The notes beneath the pieces were generated by a model, which was not told the DNA's origin, did no database searches, and worked only from the letters and a program-made list of their open reading frames with translations. A stretch of DNA of 64,000 bases, from the NCBI GenBank assembly GCA_015075185.1, contig JABTUW010000005.1, positions 620,001 through 684,000 on the forward strand. Direction: 5' to 3'. The position numbers and the translations under genes are program-made. Positions within the stretch are counted from its first letter, which is position 1. The number at the start of each line of letters is the position of its first letter. This document shows positions 16,138 to 23,137 of the stretch, piece by piece. The stretch comes from Anaerolineales bacterium (lineage in GTDB: Bacteria > Chloroflexota > Anaerolineae > 4572-78 > J111).

Positions 16138-16926
16138 ATGCTTAAACACTGGCTAAAACGAAATGGCTCCGAAAATGGGGGGGCTAAATTTAATCGGTCT
16201 GGCAATAACGGTGACCGGCCCTTGATCGAGTTGCGGCAGGTGGTCAAAAGCTACGAGACTGCGGCCGGTCCTTTTTTGGCCTTGAAGGGAGTTGATTTGC
16301 AGGTTGAGGCCGGTGAGTTTGTGGCGGTGATCGGTAAATCGGGCAGCGGCAAAACCACCCTGATTAACATGATTACGGGTATTGACCGGCCTACTTCCGG
16401 CGAAGTATGGGTGGGCGGCACCCCGGTGCAGACCCTCAGCGAGGGCCAGATTGCGGTTTGGCGCGGCCGGGCGGTGGGGGTCATCTTTCAGTTCTTCCAA
16501 TTGTTGCCCACCCTGACGGTAATCGAAAATGTGATGCTGCCGATGGATTTCGGCCGCATGTATGCGCCGTGGGAGCGCCACCAGCGCGCGATGGACCTGC
16601 TGGAGCAGGTCGGCTTGACCGACCATGCTTATAAGCTGCCTTCAGCCATATCCGGCGGCGAGCAGCAGCGGGCGGCTATCGCTCGCGCCCTGGCTAATGA
16701 CCCGCCGCTGCTGGTCGGCGATGAGCCGACGGGCAACCTTGACTCCCAAACGGCGGAAGTCATCTTTAACCTTTTTGAAGACCTGGTGGCCAAGGGTAAG
16801 ACCATTTTGATGGTGACTCACGATAAAGACCTGTCCCGGCGGGTTAAGCGGACGATTATTCTGGCCGATGGTCAAATTATTGGCGAAAGACGCCATGAAC
16901 CTTCTTTAGAGGAAAGCCAGGCTTAA
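16138..16926 (+). CDS. ABC transporter ATP-binding protein, LolD/MacB type
   Basis: 262 residues. Walker A GKSGSGKT (~residue 66), Q-loop FQFFQLLPTLTVIENV, signature SGGEQQRAAIARAL and Walker B LLVGDEPTGNLDSQT are all intact. The LPTLTVIENVMLP pattern is typical of ATPases that serve FtsX/MacB permeases rather than sugar or peptide importers. No permease is adjacent; the orphan double-FtsX permease at 1109-3517 is a possible partner. The gene starts with a strong AAGGAGG site and has a long leader behind a Crp/Fnr-type promoter. Confidence 0.9.
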   Translation: MLKHWLKRNGSENGGAKFNRSGNNGDRPLIELRQVVKSYETAAGPFLALKGVDLQVEAGEFVAVIGKSGSGKTTLINMITGIDRPTSGEVWVGGTPVQTLSEGQIAVWRGRAVGVIFQFFQLLPTLTVIENVMLPMDFGRMYAPWERHQRAMDLLEQVGLTDHAYKLPSAISGGEQQRAAIARALANDPPLLVGDEPTGNLDSQTAEVIFNLFEDLVAKGKTILMVTHDKDLSRRVKRTIILADGQIIGERRHEPSLEESQA

Positions 16927-17149
16927 CCCGCACTGGAGAAAATACAGTTATATTGTGATATTGACGGCCAAAATTCCAGCCTTCGGTGGGGTCTGGACAG
17001 AGCAGGTTGGAGTCATCGTCGCGCCCGATTTCAGCGGGACGATGACGAATGTCGTTGAGGTCGGTTCGGTGGAGGGGGCGAGGGGGGAATATACGCAGTC
17101 GGTGGGGGTGGAGCGGGTGATTTGGTTGCCGGTGATGCGGAAGAATTGA
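16927..17149 (+). pseudogene. Remnant of a DUF11-type surface repeat protein
   Basis: Directly after the ATPase stop the same strand stays open in one frame to a stop at 17149. The translation includes YSYIVILTAKIP, DFSGTMTNVVEVGSVEGA and GEYTQSVGV, the pattern of the beta-sandwich DUF11/CARDB-like repeats of large secreted Chloroflexota proteins. No start codon with a ribosome binding site is present and nothing follows, so I read it as a gene fragment. The rest of the gap to clpS (17150-17253) shows no gene. Confidence 0.45.
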
Positions 17150-17253
17150 TAGATTTCAAAGCCAAACCAGCGGGCTTCAGCCCTTTCAGCCTTATCAGCG
17201 GTTCGCCCCGGCTGTTCCACTTGACCCAACCATCCCCTCTGGATACAATAAAA

Positions 17254-17281
17254 ATTGTCAATTGTGAATTGTCAATTGTGA
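17254..17281. repeat. Two tandem 14-bp direct repeats upstream of clpS
   Basis: ATTGTCAATTGTGA occurs twice head to tail (17254-17267 and 17268-17281), 16 bp before the clpS ATG. This AATTGTCAATTGTG type of repeat is common in intergenic DNA of some bacteria. Here it occupies the place where a ribosome binding site would be expected. Confidence 0.7.
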
Positions 17282-17296
17282 ATTATTAACGATACC

Positions 17297-17617
17297 ATGC
17301 CCCAATATTGGCCGGAAGAAGAGGGGAGCGTTGCCACCGAGCAAGAAACTCGGCAGAAGGTAGACAAACCCCGCCTGTACAAAGTTCTGCTGCATAACGA
17401 CAACTACACCACCATGGAATTTGTGGTGATGGTCCTGGTCGCCGTTTTTCACAAGCCCGAAGCCGAGGCGGTGCGGATCATGCTGGACGTTCACCAGCGG
17501 GGCATCGGCGTGGCCGGCGTGTACCAGCGCGATATTGCCGAAACCAAGGTCCAGCATGTTTTACAGTTGGCCCAGCAGGCCCAATTTCCCTTAATGTGTA
17601 GTATGGAGCCGGAATGA
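17297..17617 (+). CDS. clpS: ATP-dependent Clp protease adaptor ClpS
   Basis: 106 residues. The core YKVLLHNDNYTTMEFVVMVL, then a helix with IMLDVHQRGIGVAGVY and DIAETKVQHVLQLA, is the N-end rule adaptor fold; the NDNYTTMEFV stretch lines the N-degron pocket. ClpS delivers proteins with destabilising N-terminal residues to ClpA. The stop overlaps the clpA start (ATGA at 17614-17617), so the two are translationally coupled. No strong ribosome binding site precedes ATG 17297, where a tandem repeat lies instead. Confidence 0.95.
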   Translation: MPQYWPEEEGSVATEQETRQKVDKPRLYKVLLHNDNYTTMEFVVMVLVAVFHKPEAEAVRIMLDVHQRGIGVAGVYQRDIAETKVQHVLQLAQQAQFPLMCSMEPE

Positions 17618-19896
17618 GCACACCGATTATCCCCGAAATATTACGCCAGAGCCTGGTTGAGGCTGTAGCTGAAGCCCGGCGGCGGCGGCATGAATACGTT
17701 ACGTTGGAACATCTACTCCTGGCGTTGGTTCAGGAGACTCGGGCCGCCGAAATTTTGCGCGCCTGCGGCGGAGATGTCAAGAAGCTGCGCCAGGAATTGA
17801 TCACCTACATGGACGAGAACCTGGAGAAATTACCCGAAAAGCTGCAACTGGAGCCGGAGGAAACGCTGGGCTTCCGCCGAGTGCTGTCGCGGGCCATCTG
17901 GCATTCCCAGGCTGCGGCCCAACCGGAACTTGAAAGCGGCGATATCCTGGCCGCGCTGCTTGAGGAGCCGGACTCTTACGCCCGCTACCTGCTGGAGCAG
18001 CAGGGCATTACCCGGCTCGACGTCCTCAACTACATTTCGCACGGCATTAGCCGGGATGAGGATGTCGCACCCGAACTGGTTGGCGAGGATGACGAAGCCG
18101 AGGAGCGGGTCCGAGACCCCCTGGCCGCTTTTACCACCGATCTGGTCGCCCTGGCGGCGAGCGGGAAAATAGACCCGCTGATCGGCCGCGCAGCGGAATT
18201 GGAGCGGACCATCCAGGTGCTGTGCCGCCGCCTCAAGAACAACCCGCTGCTGGTCGGCGATGCGGGAGTGGGCAAAACGGCCATGGTCTACGGGCTGGCC
18301 ACGCGCATCCATGAGGGCAATGTGCCGGAACTGTTGAAAGAGGTGCATATTTACGCCCTGGATATGGGCACGCTGCTGGCCGGAACCAAATTCCGGGGCC
18401 AGTTTGAAGAGCGGGTCAAAGGGGTGTTAAAAAGCCTGCAAGCCAAGCCGAATTCGATCCTGTTCATTGACGAAATTCACACCGTCGTTGGCGCGGGCGC
18501 GACCAGCGGCGGGTCGGTGGATGCCTCCAGCCTGCTCAAGCCGGCCCTGGCCAACGGCGAGTTGCGCTGTATCGGCTCGACCACCCATGAAGAGTACAAG
18601 GGGCTGGAAAAAGACCGGGGCCTGGCTCGGCGCTTTCAGAAGATTGACATCATCGAACCGACGATTGAGGAAACGGTCCAGATTTTGGTCGGGCTGAAAC
18701 CGCACTTTGAGGCGCATCACGAAGTCAGCTATACCGACGAGGCCATCCGGGCGGCGGCCGAGTTGTCGGCCAAACATATCAACGACCGCTTTTTGCCGGA
18801 TAAAGCTATTGACGTGCTGGACGAGGCCGGGGCACGCCAGCGCATCCAGCCAGAGGTCGAACGAAAGAAGGTTCTGGGCCGCGAGGATGTGGAGGCGGTT
18901 GTGGCGGCGATGGCCCGCGTGCCCGCCGAAAGTGTCTCCGGGGATGATCGTACCCGCTTGAAACAGCTAGACAGCGAACTGCGCCGCTATATCTTCGGCC
19001 AGGAAGGGGCCATCGAAGCGATCGTGGCCGCCATCCGGCTGTCGCGGGCGGGGCTGCGCCTGGCCGATAAACCGGTCGGGTCCTTTCTCTTTTTTGGGCC
19101 GACCGGCGTCGGCAAGACTGAACTGGCTCGCGTGCTGAGCCGTTCGTTGGGCGTTGAGCTGCTGCGCTACGATATGAGCGAGTACTCCGAAAAGCACACG
19201 GTCAGCCGCTTGATTGGCGCGCCGCCGGGATACGTCGGTTTTGACCAGGGCGGCCTGCTGACCGATGCCGTGCGCCGCCATCCCTACTCGGTGGTCCTGC
19301 TCGACGAAATCGAAAAGGCCCATGCCGACCTGTTCAACATTCTGCTTCAGGTGATGGACCACGCCACCTTGACCGACAATACCGGTCGCCGGGCGGACTT
19401 CCGCAACGTGGTCCTGATTATGACCACCAATGCCGGGGCCAGAGAACTGACCGCGCAGCCGCTGGGTTTTGCCCCGGCGGCGGCAGTGGGCGATCCGGCC
19501 AAAAAGCCCCTGGAGCGCCTCTTTAGCCCCGAATTCCGCAACCGGCTGGACGCCATCGTCCGCTTTGACACGCTCCTGCCGGAGACGATCAAGCAAATTG
19601 TGGACAAGCAGATCAACGAACTGCGGGCTGCTCTGCGCCCCAAGGGAGTCAGCCTGGAGCTGTCCGAAGCCGCCCGCGACTGGCTGGCCGAGCACGGCTA
19701 CCACAAGGATTTTGGGGCCAGGCCCATGTCTCGCCTCATTGACGACAAGCTGCGCAAGCCCCTGGCCGAAGCCATGCTCTTTGGCGAGCTGGCCGATGGG
19801 GGCGGGACGGCCTGGGTGGATGTGGCCGGCAAGGAGATCACTCTGGCTTACCGCAAGCCTGATGACCTTAAGAAGTTTGACGATCAAATTCGGTAA
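17614..19896 (+). CDS. clpA: ATP-dependent Clp protease ATP-binding subunit ClpA
   Basis: 760 residues, normal for ClpA. The N-domain (LVEAVAEARRRRHEYVTLEHL) docks ClpS. Two AAA modules follow with Walker A GDAGVGKT (~218) and GPTGVGKT (~495). The ClpP-docking loop is present as QPLGFAP. The lack of a long middle domain separates it from ClpB. ClpA unfolds substrates and feeds them to ClpP; no clpP is in this window. It is coupled to clpS by a 4-bp overlap. No terminator follows; a Crp/Fnr-type promoter begins within 40 bp downstream. Confidence 0.95.
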   Translation: MSTPIIPEILRQSLVEAVAEARRRRHEYVTLEHLLLALVQETRAAEILRACGGDVKKLRQELITYMDENLEKLPEKLQLEPEETLGFRRVLSRAIWHSQAAAQPELESGDILAALLEEPDSYARYLLEQQGITRLDVLNYISHGISRDEDVAPELVGEDDEAEERVRDPLAAFTTDLVALAASGKIDPLIGRAAELERTIQVLCRRLKNNPLLVGDAGVGKTAMVYGLATRIHEGNVPELLKEVHIYALDMGTLLAGTKFRGQFEERVKGVLKSLQAKPNSILFIDEIHTVVGAGATSGGSVDASSLLKPALANGELRCIGSTTHEEYKGLEKDRGLARRFQKIDIIEPTIEETVQILVGLKPHFEAHHEVSYTDEAIRAAAELSAKHINDRFLPDKAIDVLDEAGARQRIQPEVERKKVLGREDVEAVVAAMARVPAESVSGDDRTRLKQLDSELRRYIFGQEGAIEAIVAAIRLSRAGLRLADKPVGSFLFFGPTGVGKTELARVLSRSLGVELLRYDMSEYSEKHTVSRLIGAPPGYVGFDQGGLLTDAVRRHPYSVVLLDEIEKAHADLFNILLQVMDHATLTDNTGRRADFRNVVLIMTTNAGARELTAQPLGFAPAAAVGDPAKKPLERLFSPEFRNRLDAIVRFDTLLPETIKQIVDKQINELRAALRPKGVSLELSEAARDWLAEHGYHKDFGARPMSRLIDDKLRKPLAEAMLFGELADGGGTAWVDVAGKEITLAYRKPDDLKKFDDQIR

Positions 19897-19935
19897 AATG
19901 TTGAAGAACGAGTGTCATTTGCCGCACTTTTTTAA

Positions 19936-19977
19936 TGACATTCGTCACTTGCCATGTTGAGGTAAAAAGCCTATATT
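19936..19977 (+). promoter_or_regulatory. Crp/Fnr-type site and class II promoter of the PTS-pckA operon
   Basis: TGACATTCGTCA (19936-19947) lies just upstream of -35 TTGCCA (19949-19954), a 17-bp spacer and -10 TATATT (19972-19977). Each box is one base from consensus. The site centre is 35.5 bp from the end of the -10 box, about -42 from the start point. This is the best example of the motif in the window. Confidence 0.65.
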
Positions 19978-19984
19978 AAGAGAT

Positions 19985-20337
19985 AGGCCGACTTCCAAAA
20001 ATTACCAAATTCTATACCTTTTTGCTTGGCTTCTCGGCGCGGCCTAATCCGTTTAAGAGGAGGTGATAAATCGTCTCTTCAGTGGTTGTTTTGCCGGACG
20101 GCCGATTGAACTTCTAACCCCAGACCTCTGGCTTTTCCAGGCAACGTCATACCTCATTCGTAATGGAAATTCGTTCCACAGTCCCCTTCCTAAACTCTCC
20201 TATCGCCCCTGGTTCATCTCGTGTACCTCTTGACTCGAACATATCCAGCCGCAAGCCCCTGTAAGAGGCAAAACATAAATCCGGTAAATCAAAATATAGT
20301 TGTTAAAAACTAACCGTCTCAAACAAAGGAGTAAAAG
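19985..20337 (+). other. Long leader of the PTS operon; orphan extended Shine-Dalgarno
   Basis: About 350 bases of untranslated leader. At 20058-20067 lies AGGAGGTGAT, a full match to the 16S anti-Shine-Dalgarno, but no good start codon follows at normal distance. A GTG inside it (20063) opens a 57-codon frame without recognisable similarity. Otherwise I see nothing here. The gatC-like gene has its own AAAGGAG site before 20338. Confidence 0.4.
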
Positions 20338-21762
20338 ATGGAAAGCTTTTTTACCGGCCTTCAAGATGTTATATCCAAGTTGGGGGCCTCGGTCATCCTG
20401 CCGATCATCATTTTCGTTATGGGCCTCATCCTGGGGGCCAAGCCGGGCAAGGCTTTTCGCTCAGGTGTGACCATTGGCATTGCTTTTGTCGGTATCAACC
20501 TGGTTATTGGTTTGATGTGGACCAGTCTCAGCAACGTAGCGCAAGCGATGGTGACCCGCACCGGCGTCTCGTTGACCACCGTAGATGTGGGCTGGCCCTC
20601 GGCGGCAGCGATTGCCTTCGGCTCCAGCGTCGGCACTTTTGTCATCGCCATCGCCATTGTGGTAAACTTGGTCATGCTGTTCGCCCGGCTGACTAAGACG
20701 CTCAATATTGATGTCTGGAACTATTGGCACTTTGCCTTTGTCGGCTCGCTGGTGGTGGTTGTCACCGGCAGCCTGTGGATGGGCATTCTGGCCGCAGCCA
20801 TTGCCGCTGCTTTTATGCTCCTCCTGGCCGATTGGACTGCCCCTGGCGTGCAAGATTTTTATCAGATTCCCGGTCTCTCGATCCCGCATGGCACCTCCGC
20901 CCCCTTCGCCTTGCTGGCGATTCCCCTCAACTGGGTGCTTGACCGTATCCCCGGTGTCAACCGTCTCAAGGCTGATCCGGAGACCGTCCAGGAAAAGTTT
21001 GGCGTCTTTGGCGAGCCGGTGATTCTCGGTCTGGTGATTGGTTTTGTGCTGGGCTTGATTGGCTTTTGGGACAGCGCCGACATCCAAGGCTCGATTGTCA
21101 ATGTTTTGACGACCGCCATCAACCTGGCTGCGGTCATGCTCTTGCTGCCGCGTATGGTCCAAATTTTGATGGAGGGCCTGATTCCTATCTCTGAAGCTGC
21201 GCGAGAGTTCATGCACAAACGCTTCTCCGACCGGGAGGTCTACATTGGCCTTGACTCGGCTATTTTGATTGGACACCCGGCGGCGATCTCGACCGCGCTC
21301 GTGCTCGTCCCCATTACGGTTCTGCTGGCCGTGATCCTGCCCGGCAACCGCGTCCTGCCCTTCGCCGACCTCGCTGTCATTCCTTTTGTGGTCTGCATGT
21401 TTGCCCCAATCACACGCGGTAATATCATCCGCATGATTATCATTGGTACTGTCGTCATCGCCATCGGTTTCTATGTTGGAACGGCGATGGGGCCGCAGTT
21501 TACCCAGGCCGCGGTTGATGCCAACTTCCAGATGCCAGAAAATGCCACCCAAATCATCAGCATTGCCGATGGCTTTAGCTGGTGGCCGCTCCTGGTCATG
21601 AGTGTGGCCAGTGTGGCCGGATGGGTCGGTCTCCTGGTCATTCTCGCTGTCGTGGCCGCGATGGTTTACTTCTATCTGCGCAATCCCAGGGAATGGGAAC
21701 GCATTGCCGGTGCGCCCCAAGAAGAAGAAGCTGCCGCGCCGACAATTGCCCCTGCTAAGTAA
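20338..21762 (+). CDS. PTS galactitol-type transporter subunit IIC
   Basis: 474 residues with about ten to twelve membrane helices, beginning with the amphipathic FFTGLQDVISKLGASVILPI and FVMGLILGAKPGKAF typical of GatC-type permeases. PSAAAIAFGSSVGTFVIAIAI and LMEGLIPISEAAREFMHKRF are family motifs. It forms the membrane channel of a sugar-alcohol phosphotransferase system. The IIA and IIB partners follow, split by one unknown gene. The C-terminus has a short EEE-rich tail. The sugar may not be galactitol; family members also handle other polyols and pentoses. Confidence 0.92.
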   Translation: MESFFTGLQDVISKLGASVILPIIIFVMGLILGAKPGKAFRSGVTIGIAFVGINLVIGLMWTSLSNVAQAMVTRTGVSLTTVDVGWPSAAAIAFGSSVGTFVIAIAIVVNLVMLFARLTKTLNIDVWNYWHFAFVGSLVVVVTGSLWMGILAAAIAAAFMLLLADWTAPGVQDFYQIPGLSIPHGTSAPFALLAIPLNWVLDRIPGVNRLKADPETVQEKFGVFGEPVILGLVIGFVLGLIGFWDSADIQGSIVNVLTTAINLAAVMLLLPRMVQILMEGLIPISEAAREFMHKRFSDREVYIGLDSAILIGHPAAISTALVLVPITVLLAVILPGNRVLPFADLAVIPFVVCMFAPITRGNIIRMIIIGTVVIAIGFYVGTAMGPQFTQAAVDANFQMPENATQIISIADGFSWWPLLVMSVASVAGWVGLLVILAVVAAMVYFYLRNPREWERIAGAPQEEEAAAPTIAPAK

Positions 21763-21802
21763 GTGGTGCTGGCCCTCTCCGGCTACGGCACGGCTAAAAA
21801 TC

Positions 21803-21833
21803 TGGAGTGCAAAAGTTCAACTTTTGCACTCCA
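21803..21833. repeat. Perfect 31-bp inverted repeat inside the PTS operon
   Basis: TGGAGTGCAAAAGTT (21803-21817) and its exact complement (21819-21833) flank a single base. The hairpin lies 40 bp after the IIC stop and 27 bp before the next gene, with no T-tract. It could stabilise the IIC message or lower downstream expression, or be one copy of a dispersed repeat. Confidence 0.8.
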
Positions 21834-21860
21834 CAAACTTCCTCCAAAGGAATTGCAGCG

Positions 21861-22292
21861 ATGATGGAATTGTATCTGAAAAGCCTGCTGGGGGGATGGG
21901 GCAGTGCTATCCTGGATTTTATGCTCGACCAGCCGTCGGTTGTTGCTGGTCTGTTGCTGGTCTGGTTTGCCATCTTTGTGGCCGGCCGGCTGCAATTGCG
22001 GCGAATTGAGCAGAAAAGTGCTGAATTGGTGGTCACCATGGCCCGGGAGTTGCTGGTTACTCAACCCGACCTGACCCCTGAGGGTCTCTACGAGCAGGTT
22101 TATGAGCCGTGGCGGGCTAGGGTAAGCCAGTGGGCTTTGTTTATCCCGCACCGGCTGGACCTGTGGCCGGTGCCGGTGACAGCAAAAACCGTACAGCAGA
22201 AACTGGCTTTTTCCCCCGACTGGCTGGTCGAGGTGCTCCGCCGGCACGGCCTTCTTTTAGAAAAAAGTGAGAGGGTAGCTCATGTCAAATAA
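21861..22292 (+). CDS. Unknown membrane-anchored protein in the PTS operon (143 aa)
   Basis: I do not recognise this protein. It has one membrane helix near residues 26-46 (VVAGLLLVWFAIFVAGRL), a helical cytoplasmic part and a C-terminal segment FSPDWLVEVLRRHGLLL that resembles a small winged-helix or docking helix. ATG 21861 is preceded by AAAGGA; an adjacent ATG follows. The gene overlaps the IIA gene by 11 bp, which implies co-translation and a role tied to the PTS. No PTS phosphorylation motif is seen. Confidence 0.7.
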   Translation: MMELYLKSLLGGWGSAILDFMLDQPSVVAGLLLVWFAIFVAGRLQLRRIEQKSAELVVTMARELLVTQPDLTPEGLYEQVYEPWRARVSQWALFIPHRLDLWPVPVTAKTVQQKLAFSPDWLVEVLRRHGLLLEKSERVAHVK

Positions 22293-22776
22293 AAAAGGCT
22301 CCTCCTGGCTGCGGGAAGATTTAGTGATCGCACCGCTGCGAGCCAAAAACGCGGCTGAGGCCATTACCCAGTTGGGCGAGCGCTTACAGGCAGGCGGCTT
22401 TGTCAAAGCTTCCTGGACTCAGGCCACGCTGGAACGGGAGAAAACTTTTGCCACCGGCCTGCCGACCCCGGAGGTTGGCGTGGCTATTCCTCATACTGAC
22501 GTTGAACACGTGCTGGAGCCGGCCGTTGCCATTGGGGTGTTAGAGCAGCCGGTGGACTTTGGCGAGATGGGCAATCCGGAGGCATCCGTTTCAGTTAAAC
22601 TCGTGTGCGCCCTGGCGGTGGCCCACTCCGAGTTACTGATTACGCTGCTTCAGCAGTTGGTTGCGTTGTTTCAAACGCCGGGGATGCTCAAGCAAATCGT
22701 AAACGGCCAAAGCCCGGCAGAAATTATCCGGATTTTTGAAGCGCATATTCAATTTGAACAGGAGATTACAGCATGA
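22282..22776 (+). CDS. PTS sugar transporter subunit IIA (fructose/mannitol-galactitol type)
   Basis: 164 residues of the PTS_EIIA type-2 fold. The phosphorylated histidine lies in GVAIPHTD (~residue 71), and LVCALAVAHSELLITLLQQL is the conserved C-terminal region. It accepts phosphate from HPr and passes it to IIB. It starts 11 bp inside the previous gene and its stop overlaps the IIB start (ATGA). HPr and enzyme I are not in the window. Confidence 0.92.
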   Translation: MSNKKGSSWLREDLVIAPLRAKNAAEAITQLGERLQAGGFVKASWTQATLEREKTFATGLPTPEVGVAIPHTDVEHVLEPAVAIGVLEQPVDFGEMGNPEASVSVKLVCALAVAHSELLITLLQQLVALFQTPGMLKQIVNGQSPAEIIRIFEAHIQFEQEITA

Positions 22777-23069
22777 ATGGTGAAAAGCGCATCCTGGTTG
22801 CTTGTGGCACCTCTATCGCCACAGCCACAGTGGTGGCCGAGAAGCTAAAAGAAATTGCCAAAGAAGCGGGCGTTCGGGTCAGTGTGGTGCAGTGCAAAGC
22901 CGCAGAGATACGGGGACGGATTGCCACCTTTAATCCGCATGTCATCGTGGCCACTACTCCTGTGCCCAAAGATTTGGGCATCCCTGTTTTTAACGGCGTG
23001 CCTTTTCTTTCGGGCCTGGGGATGGATCAATTGAAGGCGCAGATTGTCGAGGCGCTGAAAAAAGCCTGA
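22773..23069 (+). CDS. PTS sugar transporter subunit IIB (galactitol type)
   Basis: 98 residues. The phospho-cysteine loop is ILVACGTSIATATV with Cys11, the standard place for GatB-type IIB proteins. The rest (VVQCKAAEI, PHVIVATTPVPKDL, VFNGVPFLSG) keeps the IIB fold. It is translationally coupled to IIA by a 4-bp overlap and is followed after 68 bp by the PEP carboxykinase gene on the same strand. Confidence 0.93.
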   Translation: MNGEKRILVACGTSIATATVVAEKLKEIAKEAGVRVSVVQCKAAEIRGRIATFNPHVIVATTPVPKDLGIPVFNGVPFLSGLGMDQLKAQIVEALKKA

Positions 23070-23137
23070 TTTGAGGGTCACGCCGAGTCCTTTCCTGGTG
23101 GTCACAAATTTAAGGTCATGATCGAGGGAGATGCTTA

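Noticed and set aside
20461..21720. Minus-strand ORF of 419 codons opposite the PTS IIC gene
   Set aside because: Antisense shadow of a hydrophobic protein: it is rich in His, Asp, Asn and Gln because the sense strand codes for Val/Ile/Leu. No start signals or family motifs.
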